From NCBI GenBank assembly GCA_016710275.1, contig JADJXS010000001.1, positions 1,054,001 to 1,118,000 of the forward strand: a DNA stretch of 64,000 nt, read 5' to 3'. This document shows, one piece after another, positions 24,148-33,170 of this stretch (positions are counted from its first letter, which is position 1; every line of letters starts with the position of its first letter). The notes beneath the pieces are model-generated. The model had not been told where the DNA came from, did not search any database, and saw only the letters and a program-made list of their open reading frames with translations. Position numbers and translations under genes: made by a program. This stretch comes from Phycisphaerales bacterium (GTDB lineage Bacteria > Planctomycetota > Phycisphaerae > UBA1845 > Fen-1342).

Positions 24148-26688
24148 ATGAGCTTCGGTCGGCACACCGGCATCGACGTGGACACGCGACGGACGGATCC
24201 GGCGCGGCGGCGCGCGCCCGCTGCGGCGCGCTTCCGACCTCCGTCGCGGGCGGAGTCCGCGATTGTGTTCCTGATCGGCGCGCTGCTGATGTACTGGCTG
24301 CAGACCGGCACCGGCGGTCTGCTCGGCGATGAGCTGGGAATCCCGGAGAATGACGCCGGCTATCACGTCCGCATGTCTGCGATGATCCCCGAGCATGGGC
24401 TGTTGCGGACGTTTCCGTGGCTTCAGTTCACCTGGTTCCGCGCCTCCGGCGACGAATTCGTCAGCCACCATTACGGCTTTCACCTCCTGCTGCTGCCCTT
24501 CGTCCTGCTTTCGCAGGCGCTGACCGGCGAAGCGATGTCCGGCGGACGCTGGGGCATCACCTGCTGCTTCGGCGTGATGCTGGCCGTGCTCAACGCGCTG
24601 CTGGCGGCCGGCGGCATCCGCCGGCGATGGCTGTGGCTGGCGCTTTTTCTACTCATGCCGAGTCAGTTCTTTCTCCGGCACGGCTTCATCCGCGCCATCT
24701 GCCCCTCTCTGACGTGCATTCTGCTGATCGTGCTGCTGGTCGTGCGAAACCGCCCGTTCGCGGCCGGCTGCGCCGTATTGGCGTTCACCCATCTCTATCT
24801 CGGCGGAGTGACCTTCACGCCGGTGATGATCGCATTCCTCGTGCTCTCCTGGCTGGTCGGATCAGGACAGGCGGAGCGCTTCCCCTGGCGCACGGTGGCG
24901 TGCTTGTGCGGCGGATTGCTGCTGGGAATCGTCAGTTATCCCTATTTCGGCGGGATGTTCGAGTTCCTGTATGTTCAGGTCCTGGGCAGCGGCCTGACGC
25001 CGGATATCCCCGTCGGGCAGGAATGGAAGCCTTATGAGGGCGTCTGGTGGTTCGCGGCAGAGCACGGCGGCGTGCTGATGACGTTGCTGGTCGGTGCGAT
25101 TGTGCTGCGGATGCGCGCAGGTCCGCGGCTTTCGATGCACGAAGCGTGGATACTGCTGCTGAATTTCGGGGCGCTGGCGCTGACGCTCAAGGCACGGCGA
25201 TTTATCGAGTATTGGCCTGCGTTGGGGTTTATCAGCGCCGCCTGGCTTCTTTCGCCGCTGATTGCGCAGGCGGAAGCGAGGGTGCGCCGCGGGTGGCTGC
25301 GCCTGCGCCGGGAACGCGTGCTGGTGGCGAGCGCAGCGCGGTGGATTCTGCCGCCGGTTGCCGCGGGGTTGTGCGGATGGGCGTGGTTTGAGGTGTTCGC
25401 GCGCGGACGCGCCGGCACGGTCGAGCCCGCGACGCTCACCGAATCGCATGGGGCGTTGTTCGGCCTCGCGGTCGGTTTCGCCGTGCTGGCGGTTCTCGAC
25501 CTGGGCCGCCGGGTTCACGGGGCCGCGCGGTGGATAGCGGCCGGAGTCTGCGGCGTCGGCGCGGCGGGGCTGGTGCTGGCGGCGGTCACGGGGTTCGCGG
25601 GGCCGTCGCTGGCGGACGTGCGAAATGAGCTGCGCTGCCCGTATGACCTGCCGGCGATTCGCGAGATGATGCAGTACATCCGGACGAATTCCGCGCCGGG
25701 GGAGATCATCTTCACGGATGACTGGGACACGTTTCCGATCTTCTTCTACCACAACACGCACAATTACTTTATCGTCGGGCTGGACCCGAAATTCACGCAC
25801 GCCCGCCGGCCGGACCTGTGGGAGCGCTATGTCGCGATCACCAACGCGCGCACACCCGCCACGCGCAGCGTGCGGATGAAGGGCGCCGACGGCAAATCGC
25901 GCCTCGAGAAGATCGACATCAGCCTCTCGGACATCCGCGAGCACTTCCGCGCAAGCTGGGTGATCTGCGACCGCGATCATCGGGCACTGGCCGGCGCGCT
26001 GCATCGCGACCGGCAGTTTGCGAGCCTGGTGTTTCCGTCGACCGACCTCTCCGTGGCGCAGCGCGCTCCGTACATGGTCTTCCGCATTCACGCGGAGGAC
26101 GCTCCGCCGCCGCCGGCGAACGGGGAGGGCGAACGGACGCAGGGCGCGCATGGTGAGTCGATCCGGCTGGGTGATCTCCCTCCGACCCGGGCTGAGCAGG
26201 GCTGGGGCGAGCTGCGGCGCAATCGCTCCGTCGCGGGTGGGCCGTTGCGGATCGGAGGGCAGACGCACGCGCACGGAATCGGCTCGCACGCACCGCTGCG
26301 AATCGAGTATGCGATTCCGCCCGGGATGGCGTGGTTTGAAGCGGTCATCGGCGTGGACGGCTGGCAGCGTGGCTGCGGGTCGGTCCGCGTGCGGATCGAG
26401 GTGGATGGGGAAGAGCGCTTCGCCTCGGAAACGCTCACCAGCGGCGGGGCGGCGGTGACCGTGCGAATCCCGGTGGCCGGAGCGGAGCGGCTGATTCTGC
26501 GCGCCGACGACGGCGGCGACGGCGATCGCTGCGACCACGTCAATTTCGGCTCCGCGCAGTTCGTGGCGGCAGGGGCCGGTGATCGCAACGGCGGTGAGAG
26601 CGACGAACTTCCGTCGAAGTCGAGCGACGATGCGCCGACGGAATGGAGAGAGGAAGCGCCGGCCGCATCGGGAGGGAAACCGTCGTGA
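24148..26688 (+). CDS. Polytopic membrane protein with C-terminal NPCBM domain
   Basis: An 846-residue protein, not assigned to a named family. The first 470 residues hold about ten hydrophobic spans (for example AIVFLIGALLMYWL, LLLLPFVLLSQAL, LTCILLIVLLVV) with conserved-looking loop residues such as ENDAGYHVRM, a layout like membrane glycosyltransferases of the GT-C type. A soluble part follows (YDLPAIREMMQYIRTNSAPGE). A C-terminal NPCBM-like carbohydrate-binding domain (about 670-800: GGQTHAHGIGSHAPLRIEY, VIGVDGW, DHVNFGSAQF) comes next. The ATG at 24148 is just after a TATCAT box. Its stop overlaps the selB GTG start (GTGA). A role in glycan transfer is inference. Confidence 0.75.
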   Translation: MSFGRHTGIDVDTRRTDPARRRAPAAARFRPPSRAESAIVFLIGALLMYWLQTGTGGLLGDELGIPENDAGYHVRMSAMIPEHGLLRTFPWLQFTWFRASGDEFVSHHYGFHLLLLPFVLLSQALTGEAMSGGRWGITCCFGVMLAVLNALLAAGGIRRRWLWLALFLLMPSQFFLRHGFIRAICPSLTCILLIVLLVVRNRPFAAGCAVLAFTHLYLGGVTFTPVMIAFLVLSWLVGSGQAERFPWRTVACLCGGLLLGIVSYPYFGGMFEFLYVQVLGSGLTPDIPVGQEWKPYEGVWWFAAEHGGVLMTLLVGAIVLRMRAGPRLSMHEAWILLLNFGALALTLKARRFIEYWPALGFISAAWLLSPLIAQAEARVRRGWLRLRRERVLVASAARWILPPVAAGLCGWAWFEVFARGRAGTVEPATLTESHGALFGLAVGFAVLAVLDLGRRVHGAARWIAAGVCGVGAAGLVLAAVTGFAGPSLADVRNELRCPYDLPAIREMMQYIRTNSAPGEIIFTDDWDTFPIFFYHNTHNYFIVGLDPKFTHARRPDLWERYVAITNARTPATRSVRMKGADGKSRLEKIDISLSDIREHFRASWVICDRDHRALAGALHRDRQFASLVFPSTDLSVAQRAPYMVFRIHAEDAPPPPANGEGERTQGAHGESIRLGDLPPTRAEQGWGELRRNRSVAGGPLRIGGQTHAHGIGSHAPLRIEYAIPPGMAWFEAVIGVDGWQRGCGSVRVRIEVDGEERFASETLTSGGAAVTVRIPVAGAERLILRADDGGDGDRCDHVNFGSAQFVAAGAGDRNGGESDELPSKSSDDAPTEWREEAPAASGGKPS

Positions 26689-28682
26689 GCGGCCGGCAAC
26701 TGGTGATCGGCACGGCCGGGCACATCGACCACGGCAAGTCCGCGCTGGTGCGCGCGCTGACCGGTACGGACCCGGATCGCCTGCCCGAGGAGCAGGCCCG
26801 CGGCATGACGATTGACCTGGGGTTTGCACACCTGTCGGCCGATGGCGCGGACCTCTACTTCGTCGATGTCCCGGGGCATGAGCGCTTCATCCGCAACATG
26901 GTGGCCGGCGCAACAGGCATTGACGTGGCGATGATGGTCGTGGCCGCCGATGACGGCGTCATGCCGCAGACGCGCGAACACGCGGAGCTGCTGGGCCTGC
27001 TCGGATTGCGGCGGTGCGTGCTGGTAATCAGCAAGTGCGACGTCGCGGATGAAGGCTGGCGGGCGGAGGTGGAGGCCGAGGCGCGCGAAGCGCTGCGCGC
27101 GGTGGGGATTGAGCCGGTCGCGGCAGTGCAAACGTCGGCGCAGCGCGGGGACGGGATCGATGCGCTGCGGGCGGTGTTGGTGCGGCTGACACACGAGCCG
27201 ACACCCGGCGCCGCACCATCGGGCGGCGCGCCGCGCTGGTTCCGCATGCCGATCGATCGGGCGTTTCTCGTGGCGGGGCGCGGCGTCGTCGTGACCGGAA
27301 CGGCCTGGCACGGTCGCGTCGCGCCCGGGGATGAACTGGAGCTATGGCCGGGGGCGCGGCGGGTACGCGTGCGCGACCTGCAATCGCACAACCTGCCGCG
27401 CGATTCCGCCGCCGATCGGCTCCGGCTGGCGCTCAACGTGGTCGGCGTCGCGCTCGATGAGGTGCAGCGCGGCTGCGAGCTGGCGACTCCGGGCGCGATG
27501 TCTGAATCGTCGTGCGTGGATGTGCAGTTGGCCGCGCTGCGCATGCCGGGCCGCACCGCGCGCAGCGCCCTGCGCGTGCGCCTGCACCTCGCCACGCGCG
27601 AGCTGTCGGCCACCGTGCGGCTGCTGGAGCGGCAGGGCGGCGGGCCGCTGCTTGCCCAGCTTCGCCCGCAGGAGCCGCTCGTGTGCTCCTGGGGCCAGCG
27701 CTTCGTGCTGCGCGACGACGGCGGAGCGCGGACGCTGGGCGGCGGCGTCGTGCTCCACCCGCTGGCGTCGCCGTGGACGACCCGGCGACCCGCTGATGCC
27801 GCGCGCCTGGCCGCACTTGCCGGGGAGGATGCGGCGGCACGGCTCGAAGCGATCTTCGCCGCCGGCGGGTGGGAGGCGCTCACTGACGCGCTGCTGGCGA
27901 CGGCGGCGGGACTGGCGGACGCCGCGCAAGCGCGGGCGATCGCCGGGCAGCTTTCAGAGCGCGGCAAACTCGTGCGGATCGGTGCGGATGGCGGCGGGAC
28001 GGCGTGCGTGCATGCCGACGTGGTGGCGCGCGCGGCGGACGCAGTGGCGGCGCGTCTGGAGCGCGCGGTCTCGGCGAATCCGCGCTTCGCCGGTGTGCCG
28101 CGCGGAGAGTGGGCGGGCTGGATGCCGGGAGAGTGTCCGCCCCGGCTGCGGGCGGGGCTGGCGGCCTGGCTGCTGGAGCGCGGCCGGGTGGCCCTGGTGA
28201 ACGGCTTCGTGCTGCCGGCCGGGCGGGGAGATCAACTCAGCGAGGCGGATCGGGCGCTGCTGGATGAGATGCTCGCGGAACTGGATGCGGCGGGCGTTCA
28301 GCCGCCCGCGCCTCAGGCGCTGCGCGCGAGAACGCCGCGGACCCAGCGTCGTTGCGATGAGTTGCTTCGGCTGGCGCTGGCGCGAGGCCGGGTCGTGCGC
28401 CTGGCCGCGGACATGCTGGTGTCGGCGACGTGCTGGGCGGAGGCGGCGCGGCGCGTCAGCGATGCGATCCGCGAGCGCGGACCGCTGACGGTCTCGGACA
28501 TTCGCACGCTGCTGGGGTCGTCGCGGAAGTTCATCGTGCCGCTGTGCGAGTCATTCGACGCGGCGGGCGTGACGCGGCGCAGCGGCGACGTCCGCAGCGC
28601 CGGGCCGCGGGCGGCGGATCAGGCGTCCAGCAGCAGCCTGATGAATGAATCGATGTCGAAGAGGTCGAATTCGCCGTCGTAA
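26685..28682 (+). CDS. selB: Selenocysteine-specific elongation factor SelB
   Basis: Brings Sec-tRNA(Sec) to UGA codons marked by a SECIS hairpin. The 665-residue protein has the GTPase signatures GHIDHGKS (12-19), DVPGHE (61-66) and SKCD (116-119, replacing NKxD), then EF-Tu-like beta-barrels (AFLVAGRGVVVTGTAWHG) and winged-helix repeats at the C-terminus (GPLTVSDIRTLLGSSRKF). The start is the GTG at 26685, overlapping the previous stop as GTGA, with GGGAGGG upstream. No selA, selC or selenoprotein gene was seen in the window. The last 64 bp overlap the convergent subtilase gene, so the final 20 residues are probably unconserved. Confidence 0.93.
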   Translation: MSGRQLVIGTAGHIDHGKSALVRALTGTDPDRLPEEQARGMTIDLGFAHLSADGADLYFVDVPGHERFIRNMVAGATGIDVAMMVVAADDGVMPQTREHAELLGLLGLRRCVLVISKCDVADEGWRAEVEAEAREALRAVGIEPVAAVQTSAQRGDGIDALRAVLVRLTHEPTPGAAPSGGAPRWFRMPIDRAFLVAGRGVVVTGTAWHGRVAPGDELELWPGARRVRVRDLQSHNLPRDSAADRLRLALNVVGVALDEVQRGCELATPGAMSESSCVDVQLAALRMPGRTARSALRVRLHLATRELSATVRLLERQGGGPLLAQLRPQEPLVCSWGQRFVLRDDGGARTLGGGVVLHPLASPWTTRRPADAARLAALAGEDAAARLEAIFAAGGWEALTDALLATAAGLADAAQARAIAGQLSERGKLVRIGADGGGTACVHADVVARAADAVAARLERAVSANPRFAGVPRGEWAGWMPGECPPRLRAGLAAWLLERGRVALVNGFVLPAGRGDQLSEADRALLDEMLAELDAAGVQPPAPQALRARTPRTQRRCDELLRLALARGRVVRLAADMLVSATCWAEAARRVSDAIRERGPLTVSDIRTLLGSSRKFIVPLCESFDAAGVTRRSGDVRSAGPRAADQASSSSLMNESMSKRSNSPS

Positions 28683-30199
28683 TTGGTGTCGCCGCGCTCG
28701 CGCGCGTCAATGCCGGGGTAGAGGGCGCGGTAGGCGGGGGGGTCAAAGAGCGCGAGCGTGAACGGGTCGAGGTCGAAGGCGGTGACGCGACCGTCGCCGT
28801 TCATGTCGCCGCGCAGCGCGATGCCCTCGGCCCGCCAGGCCAGCGCCACCGGCTCGAACTCAGGGCCGAAGTCGGTGTGCCGGACGACGCGCAGCACGTA
28901 ATCGCCCGCGCTCAGCCCGTGGACGTGGATGTGCTGCAGGTTGTCGATCGGGCTGGCGCTGGTCTGAATCAGCTCGGCCGCACCGCCGCGGCCGGGGAAG
29001 AGCCGCCAGAGTTCCAGCGTCATCCGGTTGAGCGGCAGCATGGCGTCCGTTGAGAAGTCGCCGGAGTGATGGCGATTCCAGCAGGCGGTTGCGGTCAGCG
29101 TGGTGTTGTTGGTGGAGAGCAGGAGTTGGTGGGCCAGGGTCGAGGATTCCTCCAGCTCCGCGCAGGACCACCCCGCCGGTCCGCAGCGCTGCGATCGGGA
29201 CGCCGGACCGGCCGCCATGATCTCAAAGTTCTGGTCGATCCGCAGGACGCCGGCGCCCGATCGCCAGTCGAGCGGCCGCAGCGCGTCATCTTCGGCGGTG
29301 GCGTCGCCGCGGAACCAGCCCGGCGGCTTGCGCGCCCCCGTGAGCAGGACGGCCTTGAGCAGCAGCGGCGTCATGGTGCGAGAGACGGTTGCGCCGGCCT
29401 GTTCGATCAGCAGAGCGGCGGCGCCGGAGACGCGCGGCGCGGCGTAGCTGGTGGCGGAGGAGTCCACGACGATTTCGGGCTTGGCTCGACCCGGGCCGTC
29501 GAAAAAGGCCGGCCCGTGGCTCGACTCGCCGTCGGCCCGCCCGACCGCAATGCCGTTGTACATCGACGCCATCAGCGTGGGCACGTTGGAGTAGCGGCTG
29601 TTGTGCACGGCGCTGACGAACAGCACCCCGTGCACGGCGGCGACGTGATCGAGCCGCCGAATGGCGCGAATGGAGGAATCCGCAACCCCGTCGTACACCC
29701 AGCTTGCATTGACGATCTGCACCGCACCGGGGTTCCACAGGGCGGGATCCGGCTGAGAGGACTCCCACTGCAGCACTCGACTGACGTAATCGGCGGCCTC
29801 AAAACAGGCGACCCGCGGAATGCCGGGCGCCACGCCGCCGGTTCTGCCAAACCAGATCGTGCCGACGGTGCGGGCATGGGGGGAGATGCCGGCGGTCAGC
29901 GCGGAGCGGTTCTCGGCGAATTTCTCGGCGAATTCAGCGACCCCGGAACCGACGAAGGGCATGAACCCGCCCTGCCAGTACGGCTCAGACTGCCCGACGA
30001 TCACGCCCGCCCCGGTCGGCGCCTGCGAACCGAGCCGCTCGCGCAGCCGCTCCAGAGGTTCATCCGTTTTGTCATTTGGAGGGGCTGATTCGATTGCGAA
30101 GTGCGGTGCAGGAGAGTCAGGCGGGGCTTCAACGGCCACTGCGCAGCAACAACAGCCCGTGACAAGCGCGGCGCGCAACCACAGCGGCAGAGGCCTCAT
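28619..30199 (-). CDS. Secreted subtilisin-like protein with dockerin-like C-terminus
   Basis: A 526-residue exported protein. A signal peptide (about 1-24, with four consecutive Cys) leads into a peptidase S8-like domain. It has a His motif PHARTVGTIWFG, an oxyanion-type Asn in SAVHNSR and the Ser motif SATSYAAPRVSGAAALL. The usual catalytic Asp strand reads GVIVGQSEP, so the Asp is absent or replaced by Glu, and activity is uncertain. The C-terminus (GDMNGDGRVTAFDLDPF and GDTNYDGEFDLFDID) is a dockerin-like calcium-binding pair related to those in two other secreted proteins here. A good promoter lies at 30281-30309. The stop overlaps selB. Confidence 0.75.
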   Translation of the reverse strand: MRPLPLWLRAALVTGCCCCAVAVEAPPDSPAPHFAIESAPPNDKTDEPLERLRERLGSQAPTGAGVIVGQSEPYWQGGFMPFVGSGVAEFAEKFAENRSALTAGISPHARTVGTIWFGRTGGVAPGIPRVACFEAADYVSRVLQWESSQPDPALWNPGAVQIVNASWVYDGVADSSIRAIRRLDHVAAVHGVLFVSAVHNSRYSNVPTLMASMYNGIAVGRADGESSHGPAFFDGPGRAKPEIVVDSSATSYAAPRVSGAAALLIEQAGATVSRTMTPLLLKAVLLTGARKPPGWFRGDATAEDDALRPLDWRSGAGVLRIDQNFEIMAAGPASRSQRCGPAGWSCAELEESSTLAHQLLLSTNNTTLTATACWNRHHSGDFSTDAMLPLNRMTLELWRLFPGRGGAAELIQTSASPIDNLQHIHVHGLSAGDYVLRVVRHTDFGPEFEPVALAWRAEGIALRGDMNGDGRVTAFDLDPFTLALFDPPAYRALYPGIDARERGDTNYDGEFDLFDIDSFIRLLLDA

Positions 30200-30499
30200 T
30201 CCCTGGGGTGCCTGTCCATCGCGAGTAGGACCGACGCGGACGGGCCTCCAAACCCGTGCGTCCGTCGTGAAGCAGGGGGCAGTATAACCGCGCAGACCGG
30301 GCTGTCCAACACCGTGAGGTGTGCGTTTCAGGCCGTTTTCATGCAGAGGGCGCGCGGTTCCCGGTGCGGGAGATCACGGGCGAGCGCGGGTGGAATCTGC
30401 ATCCGGCAGGCTGCGGCCTGGCGCGCGGCCCCGCCCGGCAATCGGGCTGGCGAGCGCGCCGGGGATCGTCGACACTGGCTCTTCGGAGGATTGCAGCAC
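30200..30499. other. Divergent intergenic region between the subtilase and larC
   Basis: This 300-bp interval holds the leftward subtilase promoter and, at its right end, the CGGAGGA ribosome site of larC. The upstream in-frame extension of larC has no conserved look. No rightward promoter was clear. Confidence 0.5.
30281..30309 (-). promoter_or_regulatory. sigma70-type promoter of the subtilase gene
   Basis: Read leftward, TTGGAC (30309-30304), a 17-nt spacer, then TATACT (30286-30281). The transcript would start near 30274, about 75 nt before the ATG. Confidence 0.6.
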
Positions 30500-31711
30500 A
30501 TGAGAATTGCCTATGCGGACTGCTTTTCCGGCTGCGCGGGCGACATGTTTCTGGCGGCGCTGATCGACGCCGGCGCGCCGCTGGACGCGTTGCGCGAGGT
30601 GGTGGGCCGGCTGGCGCTGCCGGGCGTCGAATTGCACGCGGACGAGGTGAAGCGCGGCGGGATTCGGGCGCGGCATGTGCGGGTGGAAGTCGGGGCCGAG
30701 TCGCGAAAAGCCCATCGGCACCTGCACCACGTGGTGGCGATCATGGACGCAGCCGGGCTTGCGCCGCGCGTGGCAGAGCGGGCGCGGGCGGTGTTTTCCC
30801 GGCTGGCGGAGGCGGAGGCGGCCGTTCACGGAACCACGATTCAGAAGGTGCACTTCCACGAAGTCGGCGCGGCGGATGCGATCGTGGACATCGTCTGCAC
30901 CTGCGCGGCGCTGGACATGCTGGGAGTCGGCGAGTTGTTCGCCTCGGCCGTGCCGACGGGGAACGGCACGGTGCGTTGCGAACACGGGATCATGCCGGTT
31001 CCCGCGCCGGCGACGGCGCGGCTGCTGGAGCGGGTGCCGCTGGCGCCATGCGAGGAAGAGGGGGAACTGACGACGCCGACCGGGGCGGCGCTGCTGACGA
31101 CGCTGGCGAGCGGTTTTGGCCCCATCCCGGCGATGACGATTTCCTCGCAGGGTTGGGGCGCCGGCACGCGCGAGGGCAAGACCCGGCCGAACGTGATGCG
31201 CGTGCTGATCGGGGAATGCTCCTCCGCAACGCAGCCCAAAGCGGGGATGACGCAGGATACGGTGCTGCTGCTGGAGGCGAATCTGGATGATGCGTCGGGC
31301 CAGATTTGTGCATTCGCGCTGGAGCGGGCGCTGGAGGCGGGTGCGCTGGATGCCTGGGCGGTGCCGATCATGATGAAGAAGGGGCGGCCGGGCCTCACGC
31401 TGGGCGTGCTTTGCCGCCCCGCTGACGCCGGGCGGCTAGAAGCGCTGCTGCTCACGGAGACGCCGACGCTGGGCGTGCGGCGGTCCACGATGCCGCGGAC
31501 GACACTGGCGCGGCGGTCGCAGGTGGTGAGCACGCGATTCGGTGAGATACGCGTGAAGATCGCGGTCGGTGCAGCCGGCGCGCTGCGCGCCGCGCCGGAG
31601 TATGAGGATTGTGCGGCGGCGGCACGGCGGCATGGTGTGCCGCTGGCGGATGTTCAGCAGGCGGCGCTGCGGAGCTGGCAGGATGTCAACGATCGGAATG
31701 AGCACGAATGA
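30500..31711 (+). CDS. larC: LarC, nickel-inserting enzyme of nickel-pincer cofactor synthesis
   Basis: LarC inserts nickel into the pincer nucleotide made by LarB and LarE, yielding the cofactor of lactate racemase and its relatives. The 403-residue product starts MRIAYADCFSGCAGDMFLAAL, the family signature. It shows HRHLHHVVAIMD and KVHFHEVGAADAIVDIV, both rich in potential metal ligands, then GELTTPTGAAL and the C-terminal half LEANLDDASGQ and PIMMKKGRPGLTLGVL. Here it is a single frame, whereas in Lactobacillus it is made by programmed frameshifting. The ATG at 30500 has CGGAGGA upstream. larA, larB and larE are not in the window. Confidence 0.93.
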   Translation: MRIAYADCFSGCAGDMFLAALIDAGAPLDALREVVGRLALPGVELHADEVKRGGIRARHVRVEVGAESRKAHRHLHHVVAIMDAAGLAPRVAERARAVFSRLAEAEAAVHGTTIQKVHFHEVGAADAIVDIVCTCAALDMLGVGELFASAVPTGNGTVRCEHGIMPVPAPATARLLERVPLAPCEEEGELTTPTGAALLTTLASGFGPIPAMTISSQGWGAGTREGKTRPNVMRVLIGECSSATQPKAGMTQDTVLLLEANLDDASGQICAFALERALEAGALDAWAVPIMMKKGRPGLTLGVLCRPADAGRLEALLLTETPTLGVRRSTMPRTTLARRSQVVSTRFGEIRVKIAVGAAGALRAAPEYEDCAAAARRHGVPLADVQQAALRSWQDVNDRNEHE

Positions 31712-32405
31712 CCTGCTGACGGGGGTGGCCGGACTGCTGCTTTGCGCCGTGGTGGCGGCCGTTGCGATCTGGCGGCGGAGCCGCGAGCGTGTGCCGACGC
31801 TGCGCGACGTGGAACGGGAGCGAAAGGCCGAGCGCCGCCAGCAAAGCGCATTGGCTCATTCGCTTCGCGAGTTGGCCGAGGCGGTGGAGTCGGGGGCGGC
31901 GCAGGCGACGGAGCGCGCCGAAGTGAAGCTGGCCGAACTGACCAGGCGCATTGCCGAGGCGGATGCGCGGATCGAAACACTGCGATCATTGCTCAGGAGG
32001 AACGAGCCGCACGACAGGCCGGATTCGAGCTTGACGAATGCAGCGGATGAGCGGCGCACGGCCCGCGCGGTCGATGCGAAGCGGGGCGGATCGATCGCGC
32101 CGGCGGTGAAGACCGCGAGTGAGATTGCACCGGCGGCACCGGGAACCGGCGCAGCGCCGCGTGAATCGTCCACCCCGGTCGTCCTTCTGCACCGTGCCGC
32201 GGAACGGCGGGACGGGATCGTCGCGGCGCTGGCGTCGGGCGGGACGGCCGGTCGGATCGCGCGGGAATTGCGCGTGCCGTTGGGAGAAGTGGAACTGCTG
32301 CAGGAGCTTGGGCGTTACGAGCGGCGAACGGCGGGAATCAATGCGCCTCCGAGGCCTGCAGTGCATGAGCATGCGCCGCATCCTGTCGAACCTGGGCGGA
32401 ATTAA
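31698..32405 (+). CDS. Single-span membrane protein with coiled coil and helix-turn-helix-like tail (DUF6115/DUF2802-like)
   Basis: A 235-residue protein. A hydrophobic span (about 6-25) is followed by a charged coiled coil (about 30-105), an Ala/Pro-rich linker and a C-terminal helical motif RRDGIVAALASGGTAGRIARELRVPLGEVELL. That motif is like the tail of small DUF6115/DUF2802 proteins and similar to a helix-turn-helix. The ATG at 31698 lies inside the end of larC (14-bp overlap), so it is probably co-expressed with it. Its last 68 bp overlap the convergent ABC gene. Function unknown. Confidence 0.6.
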   Translation: MSTNDLLTGVAGLLLCAVVAAVAIWRRSRERVPTLRDVERERKAERRQQSALAHSLRELAEAVESGAAQATERAEVKLAELTRRIAEADARIETLRSLLRRNEPHDRPDSSLTNAADERRTARAVDAKRGGSIAPAVKTASEIAPAAPGTGAAPRESSTPVVLLHRAAERRDGIVAALASGGTAGRIARELRVPLGEVELLQELGRYERRTAGINAPPRPAVHEHAPHPVEPGRN

Positions 32406-33099
32406 GGCGGTCCTGAACAATCCGGCCGTCGCTCAGTTCCACGCAGCGCTTCACCCGCCGCGCGATGTGGGGGTCGTGTGTGACCAGCACGACGGTGGTA
32501 CCCCCGGCATTCAATTCCTCCAGCAGCGACAGGATCATCTGTCCCGTGCGGCTGTCCAGGTTGCCCGTCGGCTCATCCGCCAGCAGCATCACCGGGTCGG
32601 TCATCAGCGCGCGCGCAATGGCGACGCGCTGCTGTTGTCCGCCGGACAGCTCCACCGGTCGATGCTCGGCTCGATCGGCGAGGCCGACGCGCTCGATCAT
32701 CTCGCGCGCCTTGGCGGCCCGGGCGCGGGCGGGGATGTTCTGGTAGAAGAGCGGGGTTTCGAGATTCTCCAGCACGGTCAGCGCCGGGATCAGGTTGAAG
32801 CTTTGAAACACGAAGCCGATGCGCCGGCCGCGCACGTCGGACAGGCGGTCATCGTCGAGGTGGGTGACGTCCTCGCCGTACAGTTCGTAGCGCCCGCGGG
32901 TGGGGCGGTCGAGGCAGCCGAGAATGTTCATCACCGTGCTCTTGCCGGAACCGGATGAGCCGATGATGGCGAGATACTCCCCCCGGCGAATGTCCATCGA
33001 AACACCGCGCAGCGCGTGTACCTCCACGCTTGTTCCCGGCTTGCCATAGACCTTGTGCAGGTCCACCAGCCGGATCACCACGTCGTCGCTGTTCACCAA
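32338..33099 (-). CDS. ABC transporter ATP-binding protein, LolD/MacB type
   Basis: A 253-residue cytoplasmic ATPase of the lipoprotein-release and macrolide-export group. It shows Walker A GSSGSGKST, the Q-loop FVFQSFNL, signature LSGGQQQRVAIARAL, Walker B LLADEPTGNLD and switch VTHDPH. The LIPALTVLENLETPLFYQ segment is typical of the LolD/MacB branch. No permease gene is adjacent, so its membrane partner must be elsewhere. It lies 71 bp downstream of a same-strand glycosyltransferase and overlaps the previous gene tail-to-tail. Confidence 0.93.
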   Translation of the reverse strand: MVNSDDVVIRLVDLHKVYGKPGTSVEVHALRGVSMDIRRGEYLAIIGSSGSGKSTVMNILGCLDRPTRGRYELYGEDVTHLDDDRLSDVRGRRIGFVFQSFNLIPALTVLENLETPLFYQNIPARARAAKAREMIERVGLADRAEHRPVELSGGQQQRVAIARALMTDPVMLLADEPTGNLDSRTGQMILSLLEELNAGGTTVVLVTHDPHIARRVKRCVELSDGRIVQDRLNSAQVRQDAAHAHALQASEAH

Positions 33100-33170
33100 T
33101 CCCTGCTCCCGGCGATGCGCGCCACGCGGCGCGCGCGGCCCTCGTCCTGAGTGTATCCGCGGAACCAGGA

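Noticed and set aside
30101..30499. In-frame N-terminal extension of larC
   Set aside because: Unconserved Arg/Gly-rich sequence crossing the subtilase promoter; the family signature starts at the ATG at 30500, which has a good ribosome site.
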